Of a stretch of 64,000 bases of DNA, positions 9,160-17,902 are shown piece by piece (position 1 is the first letter of the stretch; each line of letters starts with the position of its first letter). Source of the stretch: Pseudomonas sp. Q11 (GTDB lineage Bacteria > Pseudomonadota > Gammaproteobacteria > Pseudomonadales > Pseudomonadaceae). Under the pieces are notes generated by a model that saw only the letters and a program-made list of their open reading frames with translations, was not told where the DNA came from and did no database searches. The DNA lies in contig NZ_JAKNQY010000017.1 of NCBI RefSeq assembly GCF_024494355.1, forward strand, positions 26,271 through 90,270. Reading direction: 5' to 3'. Position numbers and translations under genes: made by a program.

Positions 9160-9597
9160 ATGCTGAACAGTAACTCCCTCAGAAAACTCGATATGCAAGA
9201 CCTCATGGTGTTTAACGCCGTGTACGAGCAAAGCAGCGTCACCGGTGTATCCGAGGCGTTGTGTGTCAGTCAGTCAACGGTCAGCTACTGCCTCAAGAAA
9301 CTGCGGACCTGTTTCGACGACGAGCTGTTCATCAATACCCGCACCGGCATGCGCCCCACGTATAAAGCCGAGGCCATGTACTGCCATGTGCGCGCCATCT
9401 TGCAGAGCATCAACCTGTGTCATGCCGGTGCGGCCACGGTTGATCCCGCCCGGCAAGCCATCAAGCGCCTGAAGGCCTGCCGGGATTTACCTTGAAACGC
9501 AGTGCAGCCAGGCCGCCGATAGCGTCTGGCTGCGCGAGCGGATCGTCAAGCTCCGAAGCACCTGCCCTCAAGCGCCGACGATAGCCTTGGCATAAGG
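9160..9597 (+). pseudogene. LysR-type regulator remnant (HTH plus C-terminal tail)
   Basis: The frame at 9160-9495 encodes 111 residues with a clear LysR winged HTH (DLMVFNAVYEQSSVTGVSEA, then a recognition helix QSTVSYCLKKLR), but it stops soon after the HTH linker instead of continuing to about 300 residues. Starting around 9485, the +1 frame reads IYLETQCSQAADSVWLRERI and runs on to a stop at 9597. That looks like the C-terminal tail of a LysR protein. The simplest reading is an internal deletion of most of the effector-binding domain plus a frame change. The short HTH protein could still be made and bind DNA. It faces away from the glutamine-synthetase-like gene it may once have regulated. 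Confidence 0.65.
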
Positions 9598-9933
9598 ACC
9601 TCGATCGATGTCGAGGATTTCTACGCACAGTTGCACGGAAACGTCAGCTGGCCAGTCGCCCAGATCCTGGATCACCGCCAGCAGATTTTCGGCCAACTGC
9701 TTCTTGATCTCTGGCGAACGGCCACTCAACAAGGCCAGCTTCACATGGACGAAACCTCGCTTTTCGAAAACGGTGCCCACCAGGAAATTCTCGATTTTCA
9801 CAGCCCGGCTTTTGATGTCCGATTCGGCAGCGAACTGACCGGATGCCACCAGCGCATTATTCAGGCGCAACAGTACGACACCTTCGTCTAGCTTGGGCAG
9901 GTTGGCGGTGTACTCCATGTGCAGGTGAGGCAT
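9568..9933 (-). CDS. 5-carboxymethyl-2-hydroxymuconate delta-isomerase family protein
   Basis: Encodes 121 residues. The start at 9933 gives MPHLHMEYTANL, placing Pro directly after the initiator Met, as the tautomerase superfamily requires for catalysis. The rest (FVHVKLALLSGRSPEIKKQL and a C-terminal DIDRGPYAK) matches CHMI/HpaF proteins. The family isomerises a homoprotocatechuate ring-cleavage product; no other hpa gene is present here, so a different enol substrate is possible. The LysR gene at 10006 lies just upstream on the same strand. The 3' end overlaps the decayed LysR tail on the opposite strand. Confidence 0.88.
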   Translation of the reverse strand: MPHLHMEYTANLPKLDEGVVLLRLNNALVASGQFAAESDIKSRAVKIENFLVGTVFEKRGFVHVKLALLSGRSPEIKKQLAENLLAVIQDLGDWPADVSVQLCVEILDIDRGPYAKAIVGA

Positions 9934-10005
9934 GTGTTCGACTCCTGTTCGAAAATATGACGATGTGGTTTCAGCCGTCGCAACCATACCTCGACTTTAC
10001 TTTGC

Positions 10006-10959
10006 TCACGCAGGTTTTGTTTCGTGGAGCGGTTTCAGGATTTGCGCCGAGTCCCCGCGCTCACTCATGAACGCCTCCAGCCGTGAGCGCAACCAGCGTT
10101 CGGCCGGATCACTGTCGACATGGCTCAGCCAGACCATGGAGAGGTCCAGGGTCGGGGTTTTGAACGGTAAAGGTTCACTGAACAACTGGCCCGAAGCGGC
10201 CATGGCGGCGGCAGTATAGTCTGGCAGGCTGGCGATCAGATCGGTGCCCGCCAGCAACGCAGGCAGCGCACTGTACTGCGGAACGGACAGCACAACCTGG
10301 CGCTTGCGTCCGATTTCGGCCAGCCACTCGTCAACAAAACCGGCGACGTTGGCGGTATGGGACACCAGCACATGAGGTCGTGAGCAATATTCGTCCAGGG
10401 TCAAGGGCGTGTCCGATGCATCGGCCCGCAGCACACTGGGCTGAATATGACGCAACAGTTTGCGCTTGGCATTGGCCGGTAACCCGCGTGTCTGACTGAT
10501 GCCCACGGTGATGTCGCCCGAGGCCAACAAATCAGGGATGCGCCAGTAATCGACGTGCTGGACCACAAATACAATCTGCGGCGCCTCCTCGCGCAGACTG
10601 CGCAACAGCGGCGGCAACAGGCCAAACTCGACGTCGTCCGACAGCCCGATGCGAAACGTCATGGTGCTGCTGGCGGGGTCAAAATCGTGGGTCAGGCTCA
10701 GCGCCACCGACAGCGAGTCCAGCGCCGGTGACAAATGCTGGATGATCTCCTCGGCCCGCGCCGTGGGCTCCATGCGATGACCGACGCGAATGAACAACGG
10801 GTCGTTGAACATCTTGCGCAACCGATTGAGGGCCGAGCTAATGGTCGGCTGACCCAGAAACAGTTTTTCCGCCACCCGTGTCACGTTGCGCTCAAGCATC
10901 AGCGTTTCGAAAACCACCATCAAATTGATGTCAGCCTTGCGCAATTCATTGCGGTTCAT
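10006..10959 (-). CDS. LysR family transcriptional regulator
   Basis: Encodes 317 residues from the ATG at 10959, giving the usual LysR beginning MNRNELRKADINLMVVFETL. The HTH recognition helix is in LGQPTISSALNRLRKMFNDPLF, followed by a PBP2-like effector domain (TFRIGLSDDVEFGLLPPLL). The N-terminus resembles the NodD/PnbR-type LysR subgroup. It lies 72 bp upstream of the CHMI-type isomerase in the same orientation, so it may control that gene, but no target is proven. Confidence 0.9.
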   Translation of the reverse strand: MNRNELRKADINLMVVFETLMLERNVTRVAEKLFLGQPTISSALNRLRKMFNDPLFIRVGHRMEPTARAEEIIQHLSPALDSLSVALSLTHDFDPASSTMTFRIGLSDDVEFGLLPPLLRSLREEAPQIVFVVQHVDYWRIPDLLASGDITVGISQTRGLPANAKRKLLRHIQPSVLRADASDTPLTLDEYCSRPHVLVSHTANVAGFVDEWLAEIGRKRQVVLSVPQYSALPALLAGTDLIASLPDYTAAAMAASGQLFSEPLPFKTPTLDLSMVWLSHVDSDPAERWLRSRLEAFMSERGDSAQILKPLHETKPA

Positions 10960-11124
10960 CCACCGTCCCCGATTCGTATCATTTGAGCGAAAGCGCTGCA
11001 ATTATTGGCAATATCTCATAATCATTGGAAACGAATTTCCAATAGCGAAAAGCTCCAGCTTGGCTAGGCTGCGACAACATGTTCAAAACATGTCTTGAAT
11101 GAATTAATCGCAGGGAGCGAACCC

Positions 11125-11316
11125 ATGTATTTTGAGATCTACAGGCAAAGCCGAGGCACCCATAGCACTGGAAAAGGCCAGTGGCGGTGGCGCTTGAGAG
11201 CCGGCAACCACGAAACGATCGCCAGCGGCGAATCCTATGTGAACAAGGCCGATTGCCTTCACGTCATCGGGTTGATCAAGAGCGCCCAAGGCGAGACACC
11301 TGTGAAAGAAATCTGA
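11125..11316 (+). CDS. DUF1508 (YegP family) protein
   Basis: Encodes 63 residues starting at 11125, preceded by AGGGAG. The sequence MYFEIYRQ...QWRWRLRAGNHETIASGESYVNKADC is the standard DUF1508/YegP repeat, here a single copy. The family is small, soluble and of unknown function. It is a monocistronic gene divergent from the LysR gene. Confidence 0.9.
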   Translation: MYFEIYRQSRGTHSTGKGQWRWRLRAGNHETIASGESYVNKADCLHVIGLIKSAQGETPVKEI

Positions 11317-11458
11317 AACAGCGACGCGCTGTACGGATCAGTAAGCTGCTCGGCGTGACGAGCAGTTTTCTGCGACCTGAGTCCGGCTCTCGCTTTTTAC
11401 TGCTCCAACGCCTATCAGACAGGTATCGTGTGCAGACAAAAGCGAGAGGCCGGTCTAA

Positions 11459-12265
11459 ATGACTCAATCAAACCGTGATCGCGACTGGCTGGTGCGGGCG
11501 CCTGATTCGAGAAAAATGGAACGCATCGAAGCCTATTTCAGTGGCCATGGCTATACCACCCACCGGCATGACACCTACGCCATCGGCGTCACGCTTTGCG
11601 GTGTTCAGAGTTTCAATTACCGCCATAGCAAACGCCATAGCCAGCCTGGCGGAACCATCGTCCTGCACCCGGATGAAGTTCACGATGGCGAAGCAGGCAC
11701 GAGCGACGGCTTTCGTTACCGGATGTTCTACATTGAGCCGTCAATGATCCAGCAAGTGCTGGGCGGCAAACCCTTGCCCTTCATCGAAGGAGGGTTGTCG
11801 AACGATCCTCACCTCAATGTCGCTACCCGCAGATTATTGAATTGCATGGATCATCCGCTCGATCCGCTTGAGGAAGAAGACGGCATCTACGATATGGCCC
11901 AGGCACTCGACAACGCAGCGGGTAACCGGCGTGGACGGCGGTTGATTGACTACTCGGCGGCAGAGCGTGCACGACTGTTTATTCACGATGCCCTTGACCA
12001 GCCCATCAACCTGGATGATTTGGTCAGGGCGAGTGGCCGGGATCGATGGAGCCTGTCCCGGGATTTTCGAGCGCTGTATGGCACCAGCCCCTATCGGTAT
12101 ATCAACCAGCGACGCCTGAATAAAGCCCGTCGTCTGGTCATTAATGGCATGCCATTGAGTGAAGCAGCCCTGGCTTGCGGCTTTTTCGATCAGAGCCACA
12201 TGACCCGGTTGCATACCCAGGCGTTCGGCATTTCACCAGCCCGCTGGCTGAAGATGCTGCGCTGA
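11459..12265 (+). CDS. AraC family transcriptional regulator
   Basis: Encodes 268 residues. The N-terminal half is a cupin-type AraC sensor (HGYTTHRHDTYAIGVTLCG, LHPDEVHDGEAG). The C-terminal half carries the two AraC helix-turn-helix motifs (INLDDLVRASGRDRWSLSRDF and LSEAALACGFFDQSHMTRLH). It precedes a cupin gene on the same strand by about 100 bp. The regulated genes are unknown. Confidence 0.92.
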   Translation: MTQSNRDRDWLVRAPDSRKMERIEAYFSGHGYTTHRHDTYAIGVTLCGVQSFNYRHSKRHSQPGGTIVLHPDEVHDGEAGTSDGFRYRMFYIEPSMIQQVLGGKPLPFIEGGLSNDPHLNVATRRLLNCMDHPLDPLEEEDGIYDMAQALDNAAGNRRGRRLIDYSAAERARLFIHDALDQPINLDDLVRASGRDRWSLSRDFRALYGTSPYRYINQRRLNKARRLVINGMPLSEAALACGFFDQSHMTRLHTQAFGISPARWLKMLR

Positions 12266-12367
12266 CGGCGGGCGCCATGCCCCACAAAAAGCTGCACAAT
12301 CATCCAATACCCGCTCAGACTCAGGCAGTAAGGTCGCTCTTCCCTCTGCACAAGACGAGCATCCCCA

Positions 12368-12739
12368 ATGAGTACTCACTACTCCCCCATCAATTTCGCT
12401 CAGAAATACGCACTCTTCCAGGAACAATGGGCCCCAAAAGTCGTGGCCGAAATGAACGACTACCAGTTCAAAATCGTCCGGCTCGAAGGTGATTTCGTCT
12501 GGCACGCCCACGCCGATACCGATGAAACCTTCATCGTGCTGGAAGGCGAGCTTCGAATTGATTTTCACGACGGCGCCGTGACGATTGGCGCGGGCGAGAT
12601 GTACGTGGTGAAAAAAGGTGTCGAGCACAAGCCCAGCGCCGTACTGGAAGTGAAATTGCTGTTGATCGAACCTCGCGGCGTCATCAATACCGGCGAGCAA
12701 ACCAATGAGCGAACAGCGGTCAATGATGTCTGGATATAA
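12368..12739 (+). CDS. Small cupin-domain protein
   Basis: Encodes 123 residues, a single cupin barrel: WHAHADTDETFIVLEGELRI supplies the His/His/Glu metal ligands of motif 1, and EMYVVKKGVEHKPSA is motif 2 with a conserved His. Such proteins are metal-dependent sugar or small-molecule enzymes or binding proteins; the substrate cannot be assigned. It follows the AraC regulator and is convergent with the PhyH gene. Confidence 0.85.
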   Translation: MSTHYSPINFAQKYALFQEQWAPKVVAEMNDYQFKIVRLEGDFVWHAHADTDETFIVLEGELRIDFHDGAVTIGAGEMYVVKKGVEHKPSAVLEVKLLLIEPRGVINTGEQTNERTAVNDVWI

Positions 12740-12770
12740 CGTCGCCCCGTGAGGCAATCGATGCCAGGGG

Positions 12771-13547
12771 TCAATCGTACTCAGCCTCCTGATGCTCACC
12801 CAACAGGCGCCGCTGGCGAGATGTCGCGGCAGCCAGCACAGCGGGGTTGAACTGCCAGTCCAGATAAGGCGAGAACTTCTGCGCGATCATCCGCCGGCCA
12901 TAGTGAACCTGCAGCATATAACGTGAACGGTCGACGCTGCGGTTCTCGCTGCCGGCATGCCACAACTCGCTGCGCAGCACCAACACATCGCCAGCCCGAC
13001 ACAACACCGGCTGTGCGACGCGCCCTTGCCACTGCGTTTCGCCCGCCACGGGCGCCCGCCCCGCCCGATGACTGCCGGGAACGACACGGGTGGGGCTCAG
13101 GTCGGCATCAATGTCGTCGAGGTAAAACTGCGCGGTGCAAATCTGCATCGGCAACTCGAAAGCTGGATCGGCCAGAAGCTGTGCTGGCAATGCCATTGCC
13201 AGGTAATCCAGGTGCAACGGGGCGCCGACAAACCCAGGATGGCAACGCCAGGCTGTCTGCCCGATGATGTGGCAGTCGTCTCCCAGGGCCGCCTCGGCCA
13301 GCTCGATCACCCCGTCCATATCGAGAAACGGCAACCAGAACGGGTCGCGATTGAACACGCATTTGTAGTGATCGATCACGCCGCTATAGTCCCAATGCAG
13401 GGGTTTGAGGCGATCAATTGCAAGGCGCAGGTCGGTGATTTGCGCGGCACTCAACACCGCGGGCATCAGGACGAAACCGTCCTGATGCAGGGCGCGCAAG
13501 CGGTCGCTGGTCAGCGCCGCCAAGGATTGGGGGGTGGCCACGATCAC
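12771..13547 (-). CDS. Phytanoyl-CoA dioxygenase (PhyH) family protein
   Basis: Encodes 258 residues. The non-haem Fe(II) facial triad is visible as H112-x-D114 (LHLDY) and a distal His near 197 (ELWHAGSENR), with a downstream Arg that could hold 2-oxoglutarate. The middle of the chain (VVPGSHRAGR) is typical of PhyH hydroxylases. It likely hydroxylates an unidentified small molecule. It lies 9 bp upstream of the chemoreceptor stop on the same strand. Confidence 0.85.
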   Translation of the reverse strand: MIVATPQSLAALTSDRLRALHQDGFVLMPAVLSAAQITDLRLAIDRLKPLHWDYSGVIDHYKCVFNRDPFWLPFLDMDGVIELAEAALGDDCHIIGQTAWRCHPGFVGAPLHLDYLAMALPAQLLADPAFELPMQICTAQFYLDDIDADLSPTRVVPGSHRAGRAPVAGETQWQGRVAQPVLCRAGDVLVLRSELWHAGSENRSVDRSRYMLQVHYGRRMIAQKFSPYLDWQFNPAVLAAATSRQRRLLGEHQEAEYD

Positions 13548-13555
13548 GCCTGGGC

Positions 13556-15190
13556 TCAGGTGCGAAAACGGCCGGTCAATTCCGCCAGTGTCCTCGACAG
13601 GCCGGAAAGCTGCTGACTGGCATGCATGCTCTGGGCAGAGTTCTGCGCCGCTTCGTTGGACAGGTCGCGGATGTCGGAGATGTTGCGGGCGATTTCCTCA
13701 GTGACGCTGCTCTGCTCTTCACAAGCGTTGGCGATCTGCGCGGCCATGTCGTTGATCCGCTGTATGGAACCGCCCGTGCCGCTGAGTACCTGATCGACAC
13801 TCGCGGCCCGCTCAACGCTGTCACGGGCCTTGGTGCTGCCGACGTGCATCGCTTGCACGGCCTTGGCGACACCGGACTGCAGGCGCTCGATGCGGACCTG
13901 GATATCCTTGGTCGAATCCTGGGTCCGCGCCGCCAGCGCCCTGACTTCGTCAGCCACGACGGCAAAACCGCGGCCTTGCTCACCAGCCCGCGCAGCCTCG
14001 ATGGCGGCGTTCAGCGCAAGCAGATTGGTCTGTTCAGCGATGCCACGGATCACCTCAAGGACCGCGCCAATGCTGGAGGTTTCCTGGGCCAAGGCTTCGA
14101 TGGTTCCCGACGCGCTTTCCACTTCCTGAGCCAGTTGGCGGATCGATTCGATGGTGCTGCTGACAACCTCGGCGCCATCGCGGGACTGACTGGTGGCCTG
14201 TTGGGCGGCATCCGAGGCATTCAGCGCGTTGTGAGCGACTTCATGCACGGCGGCGCTCATCTGGGTCGCGGCGGTGCTGACCTGATCGAGTGCCGCATGT
14301 TCGCTGCTGATCAGTTGGTCATTGGTCGCGGCCATGCTGGCCATGGCCCGTGCCGCCGCATCGACCTCTCCGGTCACCCGGCCTACCTCGGCAATCAGCG
14401 GCTGCAGTTTGTCGAGAAAGCGATTGAACGCGCTGCCGAGTTGCCCCAGCTCGTCAGCCGAACGGACCTCAAGACGCGCCTTCAAATCACCGCCACCCTC
14501 CGCAATCTGCTCGACGCGGCTGAGCAAGCGACGCATAGGGCGCAGCACGACCATTGGCAGGGCAACAACGACCAGAATGCAGCCAAGCAGACCGATCAAC
14601 AAAATGCCTGCCTGATACAACCCAACGTCCTCGCCATTTTCTATCGCCGCGTCTCCCTCGCGATGGGACGCCTGGTCTTCCAGCTCGCCAAGTTTGTCGA
14701 TGGGATCACGCATGACGTCGAACAGGCGTTCGCTGTCACCAAAACTCAACGTGCTGGCCGCCTCCATATCCCCCACGGACAACTCCATGACCCGCCGCGA
14801 AACCTGCTTCCACTTTACAAAAGCGTCATTGAACTGACTGACCAACGCCAGCGCCTCAGCACCGGGCTGCATCGCGGCATATTGCTGCACGCGATCGTAA
14901 GCCTGCTTCGCATTCTCCTCATGACTGGCGCTCAGCGCCGTCAGATGCTCGTCCGCATGACCATCGAGCAGACTTCGCTCGGCCACAAAAGCCTGGTAAA
15001 GATCGCGATCGGCATTGAGCAACAGGCTGATGGCCGGCAAGTAACGTTTAGTCAGTTGTGTGCTGGACGCCGTCACCTGGTCGATGCCTCTCATGCCCGA
15101 CCACCCCATCAACACCAACAACAACGCCAGGAAAGCAATCGGCAGGGTAATTTTCCAGCGAAAACCCAGGTCGGCAAAGAACCGCATCAT
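13556..15190 (-). CDS. Methyl-accepting chemotaxis protein
   Basis: Encodes 544 residues starting at 15190, behind AGAAGGAG. An N-terminal membrane segment (about residues 12-31) is followed by a helical periplasmic sensor of about 160 residues. A second membrane segment (AGILLIGLLGCILVVVALPM), HAMP and a full cytoplasmic signalling domain with the conserved hairpin tip (EQTNLLALNAAIEAARAGEQ) follow. The ligand domain looks like a four-helix bundle. No C-terminal NWETF-type CheR pentapeptide is present. It is probably a membrane chemoreceptor signalling to CheA. Confidence 0.94.
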   Translation of the reverse strand: MMRFFADLGFRWKITLPIAFLALLLVLMGWSGMRGIDQVTASSTQLTKRYLPAISLLLNADRDLYQAFVAERSLLDGHADEHLTALSASHEENAKQAYDRVQQYAAMQPGAEALALVSQFNDAFVKWKQVSRRVMELSVGDMEAASTLSFGDSERLFDVMRDPIDKLGELEDQASHREGDAAIENGEDVGLYQAGILLIGLLGCILVVVALPMVVLRPMRRLLSRVEQIAEGGGDLKARLEVRSADELGQLGSAFNRFLDKLQPLIAEVGRVTGEVDAAARAMASMAATNDQLISSEHAALDQVSTAATQMSAAVHEVAHNALNASDAAQQATSQSRDGAEVVSSTIESIRQLAQEVESASGTIEALAQETSSIGAVLEVIRGIAEQTNLLALNAAIEAARAGEQGRGFAVVADEVRALAARTQDSTKDIQVRIERLQSGVAKAVQAMHVGSTKARDSVERAASVDQVLSGTGGSIQRINDMAAQIANACEEQSSVTEEIARNISDIRDLSNEAAQNSAQSMHASQQLSGLSRTLAELTGRFRT

Positions 15191-15359
15191 GGGGGGCACT
15201 CCTTCTATGGGGGTTAGCTTACCTATCGGCAGGCATGCCTTGAGCTATAGACCATTAGTCTGATTGACACAAAGCTTTCGGCCTGGGCAACACTGTGTTT
15301 ATGCGGGTTGCGGAGGGGTTGGCCGGGATAGAAAAAGGTGGGGAGACGCAATTGCTGCG

Positions 15360-15408
15360 GGGAATTTTCTGACATTTCCCGCCCACATAATTCAGGGAAT
15401 TTTCTGAC
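15360..15408. repeat. Direct repeat GGGAATTTTCTGAC, two copies
   Basis: The same 14-mer occurs at 15360-15373 and 15395-15408, 35 bp from start to start, in the region upstream of the DUF3077 gene. Spacing near 3.5 helical turns and the position before a gene suggest a regulator or promoter element, but the binding protein is unknown. Confidence 0.6.
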
Positions 15409-15473
15409 TCATCATCTGATTGATGATTTCTACAGAAGGGCCCTATAGTCCAAGCGTCGTTCGTAAGAGCGGC

Positions 15474-15690
15474 TAGGGTTTGGCGACCCGATGACAAATA
15501 TGCAGGAACCTCTCGCGGATTGCGGAACGCTACCGTGCGCAATATGCTGCTTTTCGGTAGCTATGCGTGGGAGATCTTCGGATCTGCCGGTTTTTCTATT
15601 TGTCCGGTTCGCCAACCCGCGTACAGCTACCACCTTATTCGTTTGGCGACGATTAAGAAGGTCATCAATCAAATGGAATTTAAAAAATGA
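15474..15690 (+). other. Candidate structured leader upstream of the DUF3077 gene
   Basis: This stretch holds a 7-bp stem GCTACCG/CGGTAGC (15529-15535 with 15555-15561) and a perfect AGATC-TTCG-GATCT hairpin (15572-15585) capped by a stable UUCG-type tetraloop. Segments GGTTTGGCGAC and GTTCGCCAACC could pair over a longer distance. An overlapping open frame at 15491-15694 encodes 67 residues with no recognised domain. Whether this is a leader RNA, a small gene or a dispersed element is unresolved. Confidence 0.4.
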
Positions 15691-15959
15691 ATAGATACAT
15701 GGCTCTTACCAGTAATGCCGACGATCAACCCCTCTTCGTCGATACCTCCGCGCCTTTGCACATACTGCTTGACACGGCGGGCTATAGAATTCGCGCAGTT
15801 ACCCAGCTTTTAGAGAACCTCGCAATGCGCGGGGACATTCCCAGCGACTCGGTAATCCTTCAGGACTTTGCACAGCTGTGCTGTATCCCCTTGAGAGATG
15901 GCTGTGACGTGCTCGATGTCATCGCCCGACGATTGGATGCAGAGCCGGCCCAGTATTGA
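15687..15959 (+). CDS. DUF3077 family protein
   Basis: Encodes 90 residues (MNRYMALTSN... PLHILLDTAGYRIRAVTQLL). It resembles the Pseudomonas-restricted DUF3077 family of short acidic proteins of unknown function. An internal Met5 could also start translation; neither start has a clear ribosome site. It is preceded by the structured region described separately and followed by a REP-type repeat pair. Confidence 0.75.
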   Translation: MNRYMALTSNADDQPLFVDTSAPLHILLDTAGYRIRAVTQLLENLAMRGDIPSDSVILQDFAQLCCIPLRDGCDVLDVIARRLDAEPAQY

Positions 15960-15990
15960 AGGGCCTCTACGAAGTGATATCGATCAGTTA

Positions 15991-16136
15991 CCTGTGGCGA
16001 GGGGATTTATCCCCGCTGGGCTGCAAAGCAGCCCTAAAAGCCAGACACCCTGTATGTCTGGCTGATTGAGTTGACGTTGGGATTGCTTAGTAGCCCAGCG
16101 GGGCGGTGCGACGTTTCGCTAAATCCCCTCCCCACA
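15991..16136. repeat. REPIN-like inverted repeat (GGCGAGGGGATTTATCCCC family)
   Basis: Inverted arms CTGTGGCGAGGGGATTTA-type (15991-16020) and its reverse complement form (about 16093-16136) flank a central hairpin CCAGACA...TGTCTGG (16041-16061). This REP subfamily differs from the GAGCGAGCCTGCTCGC type found elsewhere in the window. Confidence 0.75.
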
Positions 16137-16272
16137 AATTCAGCGCCTGACTCAATCGCCCTTAACTGACTGGCATTATCTCTCATGGGGCCATTTCGTC
16201 GGAGACGAGCATAAATCTATGGCGCTGAAACCCTCTCCTTCCATGCCCAAAACCAAACGCCAGAAACGAAAA

Positions 16273-16304
16273 AGCCCCTGAAATGTTCAACCACTTCAGG
16301 GGCT
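16273..16304 (-). terminator. Rho-independent terminator, probably the original tRNA-Ser terminator
   Basis: The stem AGCCCCTGAA/TTCAGGGGCT is followed on the minus strand by a T run. It lies just beyond the displaced tRNA 3' repeat at 16320, exactly where the native tRNA-Ser(CGA) terminator would sit if the 12-kb element were removed. Confidence 0.75.
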
Positions 16305-16319
16305 TAGTCGTATTCAATA

Positions 16320-16337
16320 ATGGCGGAGAGATAGGGA
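16320..16337. other. att repeat, distal end of the integrated element
   Basis: The 18-mer ATGGCGGAGAGATAGGGA is identical to the 3' end of tRNA-Ser(CGA) at 28284-28301. Beyond it the two sides differ (CTCACC here, TTTGAACC in the tRNA). This is the displaced copy left by integration at the tRNA 3' end. Confidence 0.88.
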
Positions 16338-16398
16338 CTCACCATACGCACCCCAGAAACCCAACAAACACTGTATTTACTGGCTTTCCCGGTGATTT

Positions 16399-16422
16399 TA
16401 CGTAGAATCTTTACGTAGAATC
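16399..16422 (+). promoter_or_regulatory. Tandem arm-type integrase boxes (left)
   Basis: TACGTAGAATC occurs twice, at 16399-16409 and 16412-16422, just before the integrase start at 16439. A near-identical pair lies at 28211-28235 beside the other end of the element. Tandem short direct repeats near both att ends are what tyrosine-integrase arm sites look like; their overlap with the int promoter region suggests autoregulation. Confidence 0.65.
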
Positions 16423-16438
16423 CAATGAAGAAACGACC

Positions 16439-17902
16439 ATGCCGAAGGCCAACAATCTTGAACTCCAAGGCGGCACCTACCACGTTAGGATGGATATCCC
16501 TAAGGACGTGCGAGAGGCTTTCGGCGGTCGTCGTATCCTATCGTTGTCGCTTAAAACCGGTTCACGAGAAGAGGCAATGTTCCGGCGCTTACCCATCCTG
16601 CATGCATGGAAGAGCCAGATAAAGGCAGCACGTGAAGGAAAAGCACTCCCAGAAGGTTGGCAGGATAATGTCTCAGCGGCGATTGATCAGGTTGACCAAT
16701 GGACGCAACAAGCCAAACGGGCAAGGATTGGTGAAGACGTACCAGCGATGCCAGCACCTGATGCAGAAGACGTCTCAAAAGCGATGGGAAACCCCAAACT
16801 GGTTGCTGCGCTAACAAGCCTCATTCAGCGTCGTCGTGGCGAACCCATGGGAATGGTCAAACTGGAAGATGACCTAGCAGCCCTCGGGAAACAGTTCATA
16901 GAAAAGCAGATTTCTAGCGCTCACCGACTCACGACTGAGCAGGGCCAGGAACTGGAAGCGCTGGTAAAAGATCCTGCCAGCTACAAAGCTCGCTCACCAA
17001 TCACCAAGACCCGGCTCGCTGCTTTCCGCATCTACAGGCTTGAACATCACGTCGCGCTCAAGACGGTGAATCAACAGGAGGCGAAGCTGCTGAGTCTATC
17101 GGAGCATCTGCTAGCCACGGGCACCAAACTCGACTTTGATTCTGTGAGTGCTTGGCTACAGGGCATGAAGCTCAGCTCAAAAACCAAGCAGCAATATTTG
17201 CTCGCTGCTAGTCAGTTTTGGCAATGGGCAATGACGCATGAGCCTCAGTGGCGACAGACCTTCAAAGGGCATGTGAATCCATTCGAAAAACACACACTGC
17301 CCTCCCTCAAGGGTAAGGCCAAACTCGACGCAAAACGGAAGGCTTTCACCATCGAGGAAGTCGGCACTCTGTATTCAGCAGCGAAGAAACAAGGTCTGGA
17401 TACATTGGCAGACCTGATCCTACTGGGCGGGTATACCGGGGCTCGGATCGAGGAACTGTGTCAGCTTCGCAAGGAGCACCTGATTACCGTCGATGGGGTG
17501 AAGATGTTCGATATCGTGGATTCGAAAACAGTGGCAGGCATTCGACAGATGCCGGTGCATCCCAAGCTAACGGCGCTGGTGGATCGACTCAGCAAATCAT
17601 CTACAGACGGCTATCTGGTGCCTACCGACAGCAACAACAAATATGGGATTCGGTCGGATGCATTGAGCAAGGCGTTTGGCAGACTGAAAACCACGATGGG
17701 TTTTGATCGTACCCGCGTGTTCCACTCGATCCGGGCAACGGTAATCACTCAGTTGGTACGAGCAGACGTAGCAGACAGGCTTATCAAGGAGCTAGTCGGC
17801 CACGAAACCGGCACAGTGACGTTCGACGTGTATTCGGATGGATCATCACCAAAGCAAAAGCTCAAAGCCATATCGAAACTTCCCACCATTCCAACAAGCT
17901 AA
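16439..17902 (+). CDS. int: Tyrosine recombinase / integrase
   Basis: Encodes 487 residues. The N-terminus (MPKANNLELQGGTYHVRMDI, then PKDVREAFGG) is the DUF6538-type domain seen in many phage-like integrases. A SAM-like core-binding domain follows around 180-285. The catalytic set is complete: R336 (YTGARIEEL), K363, H429-x-x-R432 (FHSIRAT), H455 (VGHETG) and Y465 (FDVYSDG). The enzyme should integrate and excise the element between the tRNA-Ser repeats. An alternative upstream ATG at 16425 is in another frame. The start lies 17 bp from the arm-type boxes. Confidence 0.95.
   Translation: MPKANNLELQGGTYHVRMDIPKDVREAFGGRRILSLSLKTGSREEAMFRRLPILHAWKSQIKAAREGKALPEGWQDNVSAAIDQVDQWTQQAKRARIGEDVPAMPAPDAEDVSKAMGNPKLVAALTSLIQRRRGEPMGMVKLEDDLAALGKQFIEKQISSAHRLTTEQGQELEALVKDPASYKARSPITKTRLAAFRIYRLEHHVALKTVNQQEAKLLSLSEHLLATGTKLDFDSVSAWLQGMKLSSKTKQQYLLAASQFWQWAMTHEPQWRQTFKGHVNPFEKHTLPSLKGKAKLDAKRKAFTIEEVGTLYSAAKKQGLDTLADLILLGGYTGARIEELCQLRKEHLITVDGVKMFDIVDSKTVAGIRQMPVHPKLTALVDRLSKSSTDGYLVPTDSNNKYGIRSDALSKAFGRLKTTMGFDRTRVFHSIRATVITQLVRADVADRLIKELVGHETGTVTFDVYSDGSSPKQKLKAISKLPTIPTS

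Noticed and set aside
13622..15217. 531-codon open frame antisense to the chemoreceptor
   Set aside because: Exact shadow of a clear MCP gene; composition is an artefact of codon bias.
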